A stretch of DNA of 25,147 bases. Source: a virus. The notes below the pieces were generated by a model. The model ran no database searches. It saw only the letters and a program-made list of their open reading frames with translations, and was not told the origin of the DNA. The stretch is from IMG/VR virus record IMGVR_UViG_3300044626_000161, positions 1 through 25,147 of that record, one strand, 5' to 3'. The position numbers and the translations under genes are program-made. Below are positions 9,422 through 14,703 of this stretch, in pieces; the stretch's first letter is position 1, and the number at the start of each line of letters is the position of its first letter.

Positions 9422-9891
9422 TACTCTCCGATAAATGGTATCTCACACGCATTCCATTCGTAATCTACTGTGATGTCAATGGACAATTGCACACCCGTTA
9501 AGACGTGGCTAAATTCTTCTATAAATGGCTGCGCTGAAATTGGTTTACCCAATACAACTGACTCATCAAAGATGCTCCCATTTTCCAACATCGCCACAAA
9601 GTCACCAGCCAACTGAATGCACTCGCTCATTGATTGCCTTTGGTATTCCGTTTTTTCTTCCTTATCTCTTGGAAGGTCAGCAAAGTAAACATCAAAAGAA
9701 TACGTTAACGCACCCGCATCAAAGCTAAATGAAGTTGGTGTAACGTGCATCCAAGGCCACTCACCCTCTTTCTCTAAATCAGCTTGTGATATTTGTCCGT
9801 GTGTGAACCTGCGAAGTAGTGCGTGGCTATTTGAGAATTGCTCAAATTTACCAATGACTACATTGTATGTATAAAGAGATGAATCGCTCAT
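9421..9891 (-). CDS. tail terminator / minor tail protein-like
   Basis: A 156-aa protein without membrane segments or catalytic motifs. Features are an N-terminal NVVIGKFEQFSNSHALLRRF helix-loop, a central beta region (HVTPTSFSFDAGALTYSFDVYF), a polar helix (EYQRQSMSECIQLAGDFVAML) and a C-terminal beta segment (LTGVQLSIDITVDYEWNACEIPF). The alternating alpha/beta pattern and the location directly after the tail assembly chaperone fit a tail terminator or tail completion protein, but no family match can be made by eye. It ends where the fibre-like gene begins. Confidence 0.5.
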   Translation of the reverse strand: MSDSSLYTYNVVIGKFEQFSNSHALLRRFTHGQISQADLEKEGEWPWMHVTPTSFSFDAGALTYSFDVYFADLPRDKEEKTEYQRQSMSECIQLAGDFVAMLENGSIFDESVVLGKPISAQPFIEEFSHVLTGVQLSIDITVDYEWNACEIPFIGE

Positions 9892-9905
9892 ATTAGTTAG
9901 TAGCT

Positions 9906-10190
9906 TTAATGTTCATTTTTAGACATCAATTGTTTCTGATAGTTGTAATAATCTAACCGATAAGATAAATGCGCAAATATGGTAGACGCTTGCGTATCTG
10001 TGATTGCGTCAAATTTAGTGATGTCTCTATCCGCTAATTCTTCGATTACGTGAAACCATCCATAGCGTTCTGCTAGTTCGCTTGTTGCAACTGTTCCTCC
10101 ATCATCTCCATCGCCTTCGTCAAGTTCGTCTGTATCTGGGATTCTAAAAACGAGAGGGAAGTGGTCACTAATTCGCTTTCGATAGTCGAA
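9906..10190 (-). CDS. T-part of tail assembly chaperone, made by -1 frameshift
   Basis: An open -1 frame extension of the gene at 10073-10651. Slippage on T_TTT_TTT at 10196-10190 would add 94 residues after residue 154, giving about 248 aa and ending at TAA 9908-9906. The extension reads FDYRKRISDHFPL, an acidic Gly/Asp linker, then a helical end (SELAERYGWFHVIEELADR, DAITDTQASTIFAHLSYRL). No good independent start or Shine-Dalgarno precedes it, and without the frameshift it would leave an otherwise unexplained 180-nt gap between genes. By analogy with GT proteins, the T-part would recruit tube subunits to the chaperone-coated tape measure. Confidence 0.65.
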   Translation of the reverse strand, partial: FDYRKRISDHFPLVFRIPDTDELDEGDGDDGGTVATSELAERYGWFHVIEELADRDITKFDAITDTQASTIFAHLSYRLDYYNYQKQLMSKNEH

Positions 10191-10651
10191 AAAAAAAGCA
10201 GCGCACCATTCGCAACTGATAAAGGCATTTGCTCAAAGTCTTTCGCATTACTCAAGTGATCCGATGTGTACTGCTCAATCTTATATTTAGTTCCAATCTC
10301 CGAACTAATGGGACGGTATAGTATGGAAAGTAACTTGGGAAGGTTCTTTGGAAAGTCTTTGCAATTAGTATCCAAGTCCAACCATTCACCAAATGAAATC
10401 TTATTGATGTCGGGGATGAATCCGTACCCATTCCACTTATGTTGATGGTTAGCTAATGGGTTAGTGATGACCTCTCTAAATGCAGTGATTGCTTTCTCCA
10501 TATCTTCGGGAGTGAGCTGCCTAACGAAGTCTTTTGATTGTCCGAGAATAGCGGACACTTGACCGATGTCGTTACCTTCATTATTAAGGAAGTCAACGTA
10601 CTGCTTTACCGTTATGGTATTATAGTCAATGGATACTTTAATCTTTTGCAT
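10073..10651 (-). CDS. tail assembly chaperone, short (G-like) form
   Basis: A 192-aa predicted tail assembly chaperone that would bind the tape measure during tail formation. The start at 10651 is chosen because a strong GGAGGAGG Shine-Dalgarno lies 5 nt upstream, unusual here, while the earlier in-frame ATG at 10687 would put that site inside the coding region. The protein begins MQKIKVSIDYNTITVKQYVDF and is helical. At codons 152-154 (CTT TTT TTT) lies a perfect T_TTT_TTT slippery site, and the -1 frame beyond it is open for 94 codons, as expected for lambda/HK97-type G/GT genes. Position just before the tail terminator-like gene and upstream of the tape measure agrees. The N-terminus overlaps the preceding small gene by 14 nt. 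Confidence 0.7.
   Translation of the reverse strand: MQKIKVSIDYNTITVKQYVDFLNNEGNDIGQVSAILGQSKDFVRQLTPEDMEKAITAFREVITNPLANHQHKWNGYGFIPDINKISFGEWLDLDTNCKDFPKNLPKLLSILYRPISSEIGTKYKIEQYTSDHLSNAKDFEQMPLSVANGALLFFSTIESELVTTSLSFLESQIQTNLTKAMEMMEEQLQQAN
10190..10196 (-). promoter_or_regulatory. -1 ribosomal frameshift slippery heptamer T_TTT_TTT
   Basis: Nine consecutive T on the coding strand (10197-10189) follow C, giving codons CTT TTT TTT TCG in the zero frame. The heptamer T_TTT_TTT is in the correct X_XXY_YYZ register. Re-pairing by -1 leads into the 94-codon open extension ending at 9906. No stimulatory pseudoknot was worked out. Confidence 0.65.
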
Positions 10652-10814
10652 TCTGCACCTCCTCCAATACTTTATTAATCCATTCATCGAATAGGTTACT
10701 CATCTCAGTTTTTGCAAGGCGTTTGCGTTGCTCCTTTTGCTGTAGCCATAAGCCGAATAATACACACATAGTGTAAGTATGTTTGGCAGTTTCTTGCGAT
10801 TGTTCTTGATCCAT
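10638..10814 (-). CDS. small hypothetical protein upstream of tail chaperone
   Basis: A 58-aa frame starting MDQEQSQETAKHTY and ending EEVQNAKD. The start ATG overlaps the stop of the gene before it (TAATG), and its last 14 nt overlap the chaperone start; the Shine-Dalgarno of the chaperone lies inside it. This tight double coupling is the main support. It is a polar, helical protein (FGLWLQQKEQRKRLAK; NLFDEWINKVLEEVQ) of unknown function, plausibly part of the tail assembly group. Confidence 0.6.
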   Translation of the reverse strand: MDQEQSQETAKHTYTMCVLFGLWLQQKEQRKRLAKTEMSNLFDEWINKVLEEVQNAKD

Positions 10815-11020
10815 TACATTTTTAATATTTCATTTTTAACTTGACTCAAATAAATAACGTGCAATGCAGCACCATCTTCATCCGCCCATTCAGCTAAGTA
10901 GTCAATCATTTCATCAATGAAAATAGTGGCGCATTTGAGTGCGTATTTCTTTGGCACACCATTACCCATTCCATCGTAAATCTTATCATAGATATCTTGC
11001 GCCTTATCTTTCGCAGTCAT
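10814..11020 (-). CDS. small conserved-type phage protein, unknown function
   Basis: A 68-aa acidic helical protein (AQDIYDKIYDGM, KKYALKCATIFIDEMIDYLAEW, YLSQVKNEILKM). The pattern AK-CA-I-IDEMI followed by VKNEI recurs in small phage proteins of unknown function, in my experience. Stop and start codons are shared with neighbours on both sides (TGATG at 11020, TAATG at 10814), so it is expressed as part of a coupled run of small genes from 11459 to 10638. Confidence 0.6.
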   Translation of the reverse strand: MTAKDKAQDIYDKIYDGMGNGVPKKYALKCATIFIDEMIDYLAEWADEDGAALHVIYLSQVKNEILKM

Positions 11021-11250
11021 CAGTCTATCTTGATTTGGTTGTCGTTTAAGATTTCATAGAACTTATCCCGAAGTTTATCCAGTGCATCAAGTTGCTCACC
11101 ATTATACCCTTCGGTATTATACTTGATTTGACTACGCATCAATTGGTCAAAATCCCAAAGTGCAACATACACCCCATTAAGATTAGTGAAACGCTTATGG
11201 GCCTCAATGTCGGTAGGTTCATCAAGGTCGAATTCGATAATGGCTCTCAT
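11020..11250 (-). CDS. small conserved-type phage protein, unknown function
   Basis: A 76-aa protein starting MRAIIEFDLDEPTDIEAH with a middle VYVALWDFDQLMRSQIKYN and C-terminal LDKLRDKFYEILNDNQ. The combination of an N-terminal (K/R)AIIEF strand and WDFDQ-LR--IKY is a pattern I recall from many phage small proteins without known role. It starts within the stop of the upstream gene (ATGA overlap) and its own stop overlaps the next start. Confidence 0.62.
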   Translation of the reverse strand: MRAIIEFDLDEPTDIEAHKRFTNLNGVYVALWDFDQLMRSQIKYNTEGYNGEQLDALDKLRDKFYEILNDNQIKID

Positions 11251-11459
11251 TCCGTTAAAATTAAATTATATAAATGACGACTTTTTGCAAAATCAATCCA
11301 TTGTTCCAAAGTAATGTGTGGTCTATTGTACCCATCAGTTGTATACATGTGTTTATCATTACCAATAAAACAACTGTAACGTATCACATCGGATAAATCA
11401 ATATCATACATGACTATGCGCTTGGCATCTTTAACCTCTATTTCTTCTTTTGTTTTCAT
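11247..11459 (-). CDS. small hypothetical protein
   Basis: A 70-aa protein not recognised. N-terminal KTKEEIEVKDAKRIV is charged; the remainder has alternating strands and a short helix (TLEQWIDFAKSRHLYNLIL). It begins the coupled run of small genes leading to the tail chaperone and overlaps the next start by 4 nt. Confidence 0.55.
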   Translation of the reverse strand: MKTKEEIEVKDAKRIVMYDIDLSDVIRYSCFIGNDKHMYTTDGYNRPHITLEQWIDFAKSRHLYNLILTE

Positions 11460-11478
11460 AATTTGTTCAGTATTTTGC

Positions 11479-11778
11479 TTATAATTTGTCAGATATGATT
11501 ATTTGCACTGGGTTGTCGGTATCTCCGACAATGGTATTCCTTGCTTGCTTAGGTTTGAAGTATTCCAATGTCTTGAGATACAACTCAGATGCTATCATCT
11601 TATCTTCATCATTCCTGCTACTCCATAGCTTATCCAAGAACGCATTGAACTGTTCAGCTTGTTGACCTGTGATTGATTCACCAAGTGCCTCCCATTGGAG
11701 TGACTTTTGAGACTTAGCACCTACTGGTTTAAGACCTCCGTGACCTTTCTTTAATCTTCCTTGTTCATCTCTTTCCAT
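11479..11778 (-). CDS. possible terminase small subunit-like protein
   Basis: A 99-aa protein with a basic, Gly-rich N-terminus (QGRLKKGHGGLKPVGAKS), a helical core (EALGESITGQQAEQFNAFLDKLW; DKMIASELYLKTLEYFKPK) and a C-terminal strand TIVGDTDNPVQIIISDKL. The basic start and the GDTDNPVQI ending recall small proteins annotated near terminases in Bacteroidota phages, which may bind packaging-site DNA. There is no clear helix-turn-helix, and the large subunit is encoded nearly 8 kb away on the other strand, so this call is tentative. It stands alone between short gaps at the start of the late leftward genes. Confidence 0.4.
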   Translation of the reverse strand: MERDEQGRLKKGHGGLKPVGAKSQKSLQWEALGESITGQQAEQFNAFLDKLWSSRNDEDKMIASELYLKTLEYFKPKQARNTIVGDTDNPVQIIISDKL

Positions 11779-11799
11779 AACTGACTATAATTTATGGTG

Positions 11800-11934
11800 T
11801 TAGCAATTCCAAGACCATTTCACAAATCTAATTACTCCATAGATTGTTAATGCAATTAAACTTATTTTAATAGTGAAAGCAATGATCCACATAATAGCAT
11901 CAAAAATTTCACCTTTCAATCTTTCTTTATTCAT
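11800..11934 (-). CDS. 44-aa single-pass membrane protein
   Basis: A short frame starting MNKERLKGEIFDAIMW, then a hydrophobic helix (IIAFTIKISLIALTIYGVI) and a basic/aromatic end (RFVKWSWNC). It sits 5 nt after the stop of the gene at 11940-12170, in the same direction. The N-terminal charged segment and single helix look real, but at this length a chance frame cannot be excluded. Function unknown. Confidence 0.45.
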   Translation of the reverse strand: MNKERLKGEIFDAIMWIIAFTIKISLIALTIYGVIRFVKWSWNC

Positions 11935-11939
11935 AAATT

Positions 11940-12170
11940 TTAACTTAATACTTTTTTTAATACCGCCCACCTACTTTCAAATGTAATCTTTTCAAATTTA
12001 CGACTAATAAAATTGAACTTCCAAACCTCTCGCACCTGATTCCATCTTTTGTATTCACACACACGGCACACCTTCACTCTTCCCTTATCACTTTCACGCT
12101 GGTATCTCATTCCATCTTTACCAAATAGGAATAAAGGTAACCGCCATTCACACCTAAAGCATTTCTTCAC
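11940..12170 (-). CDS. small zinc-ribbon-type protein (two CxxC pairs)
   Basis: A 76-aa basic protein with MKKCFRCEWRLPLFLFGKD and, about 30 residues later, VKVCRVCEYKRW, giving two CxxC knuckles for one Zn ion. The remainder (NQVREVWKFNFISRKFEKITF) is a typical tail for a family of small phage proteins I have seen in Bacteroidota phages, function unknown. DNA or RNA binding is plausible. Its start overlaps the end of the upstream gene by 4 nt. Confidence 0.6.
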   Translation of the reverse strand: MKKCFRCEWRLPLFLFGKDGMRYQRESDKGRVKVCRVCEYKRWNQVREVWKFNFISRKFEKITFESRWAVLKKVLS

Positions 12171-12523
12171 AGTTCTAATTTAGTTTTGAAGTGGTTAATC
12201 AATTGTTCCATCTTATGGTCGTAATATTTAGTAAAGGTCAAGAATCCCTCCTTATCTTGTTCATATAACTTGTAAAGGACATTCCTTAACCTTTGACCAT
12301 TGCTTTTCTTTTCAATTTCAAAGTCGGCCTTTAAGTCATTCAGCACATCCCTTTCATTAGTAGCGAATTCCTCTTCTTTTAGAGCGCAATAGACAAACGA
12401 ATTTTGAAGACTGAATATTTGCCCAGCTTGGGTAGGAGTTAATTCATTAGTGCCAATGACAATGGCAGTAGTCCTATCCTTACGACTTTTAATTGATTCG
12501 ATTTGAGCAGGTAGTATTATCAT
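12167..12523 (-). CDS. conserved phage protein, unknown function
   Basis: A 118-aa protein (MIILPAQIESIKSRKDRTTAI) with a middle PTQAGQIFSLQNSFVYCAL and a C-terminal NGQRLRNVLYKLYEQDKEGF-F--YYDHKMEQLINHFKTKL. The RLRNVLY-L-EQ and KMEQ-I-H-K-KL blocks recur in phage proteins found near replication/recombination genes; I know no function. I chose ATG 12523 over the TTG two codons earlier. It is the first gene after the non-coding island, and a TAAATTTG box (like the Bacteroidota -7 element) lies just upstream of the start, without a clear TTG partner. Confidence 0.6.
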   Translation of the reverse strand: MIILPAQIESIKSRKDRTTAIVIGTNELTPTQAGQIFSLQNSFVYCALKEEEFATNERDVLNDLKADFEIEKKSNGQRLRNVLYKLYEQDKEGFLTFTKYYDHKMEQLINHFKTKLEL

Positions 12524-12593
12524 ATTCAAATTTACTAATTTTTTTAATATAAAACTATTTATTATTTATTATATAAAGTAATAACTATAACTC

Positions 12594-12651
12594 AAAAGAA
12601 AAGAAAGAAAAAGAAAAAAAGGTAAAAAAGAAAAAGAAAGAAAAGAAAAAG
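12594..12651 (+). repeat. 58-nt polypurine (GAAA-type) tract
   Basis: A run of A and G broken only by one T at 12623, made of irregular GAAA/GAAAA units. Upstream (12530-12593) is almost pure A/T. On the leftward RNA strand this reads as a C/U tract. Such tracts can form triplex DNA, slow polymerase or be assembly-prone; no coding function is credible. Confidence 0.75.
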
Positions 12652-12661
12652 CTCCCCCAAG

Positions 12662-12688
12662 AAAAACAAACAATTTCGCATAAGCGAA
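12662..12688 (-). terminator. possible rho-independent terminator after tRNA-like gene
   Basis: A TTCGC/GCGAA stem (12675-12679 with 12684-12688) and a 4-nt loop, followed on the minus strand by a T-rich tract with TTTGTTTTTC (12671-12662). It lies about 90 nt downstream of the tRNA-like sequence and could end its transcript. The stem is short, with a T-T mismatch before further pairing. Confidence 0.45.
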
Positions 12689-12778
12689 TTTACCTGAACC
12701 AAGCAGTGATGTTCTGCAAGTTTGCCGTTTGCATCTCCCATTGGCAATGGAGAATTCTTTGTATGTATTCATTCTTCG

Positions 12779-12870
12779 CAGTCAGGACAGGATTCGAACC
12801 TGTACGCAAGGATCAACGTGTAGCCTTGCTCTCTTATTCGTTATAGCGTCTACCATTCCGCCACCTGACT
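12779..12870 (-). tRNA. degenerate class II (Leu-like) tRNA gene, anticodon not assignable
   Basis: The acceptor stem is a perfect 7 bp (AGTCAGG with CCTGACT), followed by T8, a Leu-like D-arm (GCG, GAATGGTAGA, CGC) and a perfect T-arm (ACAGG TTCGAAT CCTGT). Before the T-arm a 6-bp stem (GCAAGG/CCTTGC) with a 12-nt loop can serve as the long variable arm of a Leu/Ser-type tRNA. The roughly 16 nt left for the anticodon arm do not make a 5-bp stem with a U33-containing 7-nt loop; putting the only usable T at position 33 gives AAG (Leu) but no stem pairs. CCA is not encoded. It may be a decayed tRNA, a tRNA mimic, or a sequence needing another fold. Confidence 0.55.
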
Positions 12871-12918
12871 AAAAACGCTCACCCTATGCGCCCTGTTCTA
12901 ATGGGAAGGGGGATGAGC
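12871..12918 (-). terminator. terminator-like hairpin just before the tRNA-like gene
   Basis: GCTCAcCC at 12877 pairs with GGaTGAGC ending at 12918 (one C-A mismatch), with further CCC/GGG pairing possible inside. On the minus strand the stem is followed by CG and TTTTT (12875-12871), immediately before the tRNA-like acceptor stem. It could terminate transcripts or direct 5'-end processing. Confidence 0.5.
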
Positions 12919-12921
12919 AAT

Positions 12922-12975
12922 AAAAAAAAACTCCCCCAATCGTATTAACTTGTTGAGGGTTATAACGAAAGGGGG
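12922..12975 (-). terminator. strong rho-independent terminator
   Basis: On the minus strand CCCCC (12975-12971) pairs with GGGGG (12937-12933). Inside, TCGT/ACGA and TAAC/GTTA form two more helices separated by small internal loops, with a 9-nt apical loop; the stem is followed after AG by nine T (12930-12922). It lies downstream of the gene at 13037-13234 and should end the leftward regulatory operon from 14574. The remaining bases of the 12530-13036 gap hold no credible gene. Confidence 0.75.
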
Positions 12976-13036
12976 AAAACGTGTAACCACTCAACACTAC
13001 AAAGATAGTAATTAAGGTCAATGGTTGCCTTATTAA

Positions 13037-13234
13037 TTATTCACTACTTTTGAACAATTCCACAATTGTCATTGCTAACACTACTGGCCAACAAAATGCA
13101 GTAAATACCATACCAATGAGATTCTCAATTGAAGTAGGTAGGGTTCGCCTTAGCATCATCACTGCCATCAACCCAATAAGTAACAATGCGATCAGTCCAT
13201 AGGACATAAAAAAGAAATGAAGCAGACTCATCAT
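13037..13234 (-). CDS. small two-helix membrane protein
   Basis: A 65-aa protein with two likely transmembrane helices: residues about 6-28 (HFFFMSYGLIALLLIGLMAVMM) and about 39-60 (LIGMVFTAFCWPVVLAMTIVEL), separated by a short basic loop (RRTLPTS). Its start overlaps the stop of the Cys-rich gene by 4 nt (ATGA). Two-helix small membrane proteins in phages may be holin-like, superinfection-exclusion or host-takeover factors. A separate holin candidate is present in the lysis region, so lysis is not the first guess. It is the last gene before the strong terminator at 12922-12975. Confidence 0.6.
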   Translation of the reverse strand: MMSLLHFFFMSYGLIALLLIGLMAVMMLRRTLPTSIENLIGMVFTAFCWPVVLAMTIVELFKSSE

Positions 13235-13725
13235 ATTGCTGATTTTCTTGATTTTCTTCCACGTTTTTTGGGTTGTGGGGTTTGTTCTTCACTAAGTAGC
13301 ACTTCCTCACTTTTTAATTGATTGTGAAGGTCGTCAATCATCTTATTCACGCACGGAACGCAACTACTCACCTTGCCCTTACTACCCTTCATCAACTCAT
13401 CGAATTCCGCTAATAATCTACGCTGTGCATCAGTTAGCATATTGGTAGCCTTAACGGATTGAACTAACTCTTTCGCCTGCGCTTTCTTTTCGCTATCCAC
13501 TACAATGGGCCACTTTCCTGCAGGGCAATCTTGGAATGTCATTTTAGTTTTCAAATCCAAGAAACATCCGCACGGCTTAAAGGTCACACCATCTAAAGTT
13601 ACAGGTGTAGCGAATGGGTTTAATTTGTTGAGTGGTGTTCCACAAGTTCGGGTTGTCGAATTGTATACTGGACATTCTCGACAAATAGCCATCCGCATAT
13701 TTGCCATTTCTAAAATCTTATTCAT
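13231..13725 (-). CDS. Cys-rich zinc-binding protein with AT-hook-like tail
   Basis: A 164-aa protein. The N-terminal half carries CRECPVYNSTTRTCG (residues about 15-29), then KPCGCFLDLK and QDCPAGKWP (about 51-74), giving at least six Cys in zinc-site spacing. A second pair, SCVPCVNKM, follows near residue 122. The C-terminus is PKKRGRKSRKS, an RGRK core flanked by basic residues like an AT-hook. The arrangement points to a nucleic-acid-binding protein. It follows the sigma-like gene with an ATGA overlap and precedes a membrane protein, so the three are probably co-translated. A regulatory or replication role is inferred only. Confidence 0.6.
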   Translation of the reverse strand: MNKILEMANMRMAICRECPVYNSTTRTCGTPLNKLNPFATPVTLDGVTFKPCGCFLDLKTKMTFQDCPAGKWPIVVDSEKKAQAKELVQSVKATNMLTDAQRRLLAEFDELMKGSKGKVSSCVPCVNKMIDDLHNQLKSEEVLLSEEQTPQPKKRGRKSRKSAI

Positions 13726-14207
13726 ATCACAATAGCTTTTTTAATTTCATTTTTAGCGTATTTAACAGCGTTGTAAAGGACTTTCTTTGGTATGCCAGTA
13801 TCAATGCTCAGGTCATTGTAACTAAAGTCATTTAATGCGTATAAGTAAAAGACTTCACGCTCAAAAAATGGAAGGCGGGAAATCAAGATATCAAGTTGCT
13901 CATTGGTTATACGGTCACCTAACCACACGGTCACACTCTCGTAATCTCGCAGTTGCGATTCCGTTGGCTCATCACTCATCTGATTGAACTTCCTGATTGT
14001 GTTATGGTAGTGACTGCGATTAGACCAGTGCGCAATCTTTAGTGCGTGGTTAATGTAGTGTTCGCTGTTCCTTATCTCATTGCCATTTTCAAAGATGCAT
14101 AAAAGAGTATCGTGCAGAAGATCATCTGCCTCATAGACATTGCCACCGCACAAGTTAATGGCTAACCTACGATGCTGGTCATATTGCGTTGGTGAAATAT
14201 GCATCAA
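13722..14207 (-). CDS. sigma-70/ECF-like RNA polymerase sigma factor
   Basis: A 161-aa protein with the size and two-domain plan of small sigma factors. The region 2-like part has GGNVYEADDLLHDTLLCIFE (about residues 21-40), matching the acidic A-DL-QD-F-- core helix. The region 4-like part at the C-terminus has ISRLPFFEREVFYLYALNDF followed by SYNDLSIDTGIPKKVLYNAV (about 108-150), the L---ER-VF-L and helix-turn-helix pattern that binds the -35 element. It would redirect host RNA polymerase to phage promoters, probably for the late leftward genes. It overlaps the VRR-NUC gene by 29 nt. Divergence means it may be a sigma-like regulator and not a full sigma factor. Confidence 0.65.
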   Translation of the reverse strand: MMHISPTQYDQHRRLAINLCGGNVYEADDLLHDTLLCIFENGNEIRNSEHYINHALKIAHWSNRSHYHNTIRKFNQMSDEPTESQLRDYESVTVWLGDRITNEQLDILISRLPFFEREVFYLYALNDFSYNDLSIDTGIPKKVLYNAVKYAKNEIKKAIVI

Positions 14208-14574
14208 TTACTTTTATGGCCTCTTCAGAACCTTTCACATAAGTAGCGTAATAACCTCTTTTGTTCAACTGCTTAATCCATTCTTTCTGCTCTTTGCTCA
14301 CAACTCCTTTGTCCGTCTTGACTTCAATAAAAAGTCCGTGGTATTTCTCATTAGGTTCGCAGATTTGAAGGTCGGGGAATCCTTTTACGTATCCAGTCAT
14401 TTTCATTTTAATAGCCTGCTTCATACTTGTAAACATACCCCCCGCAGATGCGCAATACAACGCATTTGGATACATTACTTTGATGTATTGGACAATCGCA
14501 AACTGCACACCCGCCTCCCCTGCCAATGGTTTCTTTGCACGTGGCTTCATTGATTGGATAATTTTCCCTTTCAT
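14179..14574 (-). CDS. VRR-NUC domain nuclease
   Basis: A 131-aa PD-(D/E)XK-type nuclease of the VRR-NUC family. Visible catalytic pattern: Glu in the N-terminal helix (AGEAGVQFAIVQY, about E20), a GFPDL motif (D68), FIEVK (E84, K86) and Q96 in KEQKEWIKQL. A standalone VRR-NUC is common in phage replication or recombination regions and probably resolves branched DNA or trims ends. It is the first gene of the leftward block, with the divergent promoter region upstream. ATG 14574 is listed; the internal Met 9 (MKPRAKKPLAG) is also a possible start. Confidence 0.8.
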   Translation of the reverse strand: MKGKIIQSMKPRAKKPLAGEAGVQFAIVQYIKVMYPNALYCASAGGMFTSMKQAIKMKMTGYVKGFPDLQICEPNEKYHGLFIEVKTDKGVVSKEQKEWIKQLNKRGYYATYVKGSEEAIKVIDAYFTNAI

Positions 14575-14673
14575 TGGACTAATTTAAGATGAAATTTAAT
14601 AGGATGGACAAAAAAAAATGCATCTTGAAACCCTCATAAACATTGGAAAACTAAAAATATTTTAATTTTTTTC

Positions 14674-14703
14674 TTGACATATTAAAATTTATTTCTATAT
14701 TTG
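14674..14703 (+). promoter_or_regulatory. Bacteroidota-type promoter for rightward early genes
   Basis: TTGACA at 14674-14679 gives the -33 TTG, and TATATTTG at 14696-14703 matches the Bacteroidota TAnnTTTG -7 element, with 19 nt between TTG and the -7 box. Flanks are very A/T-rich. Transcription would start near 14709, about 20 nt before the first ATG at 14731. It should drive the genes 14731-21579. Confidence 0.8.

Noticed and set aside
12523-12540. TAAATTTG box upstream of the gene at 12167-12523 as a promoter
   Set aside because: The -7-like box is good but no TTG lies 19-21 nt upstream and it is almost at the start codon; A/T richness makes chance matches likely.
12569-12772. Leftward open frame of 67 codons with a Phe/Leu/Ser-rich end
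   Set aside because: The hydrophobic end is only the translation of the polypyrimidine strand of the purine tract; it covers a terminator-like hairpin and follows the tRNA-like gene.
12779-12870. Group I intron inside the tRNA-like anticodon arm
   Set aside because: The extra sequence is only a few bases beyond a normal class II tRNA, far too short for an intron.
14140-14553. Rightward frame of 137 codons opposite the nuclease and sigma-like genes
   Set aside because: Antisense shadow of VRR-NUC and sigma-like coding regions, which both have clear motifs.
14575-14673. Promoter for the leftward operon
   Set aside because: No TTG plus TAnnTTTG pair with proper spacing was found on the minus strand; only weak partial matches.
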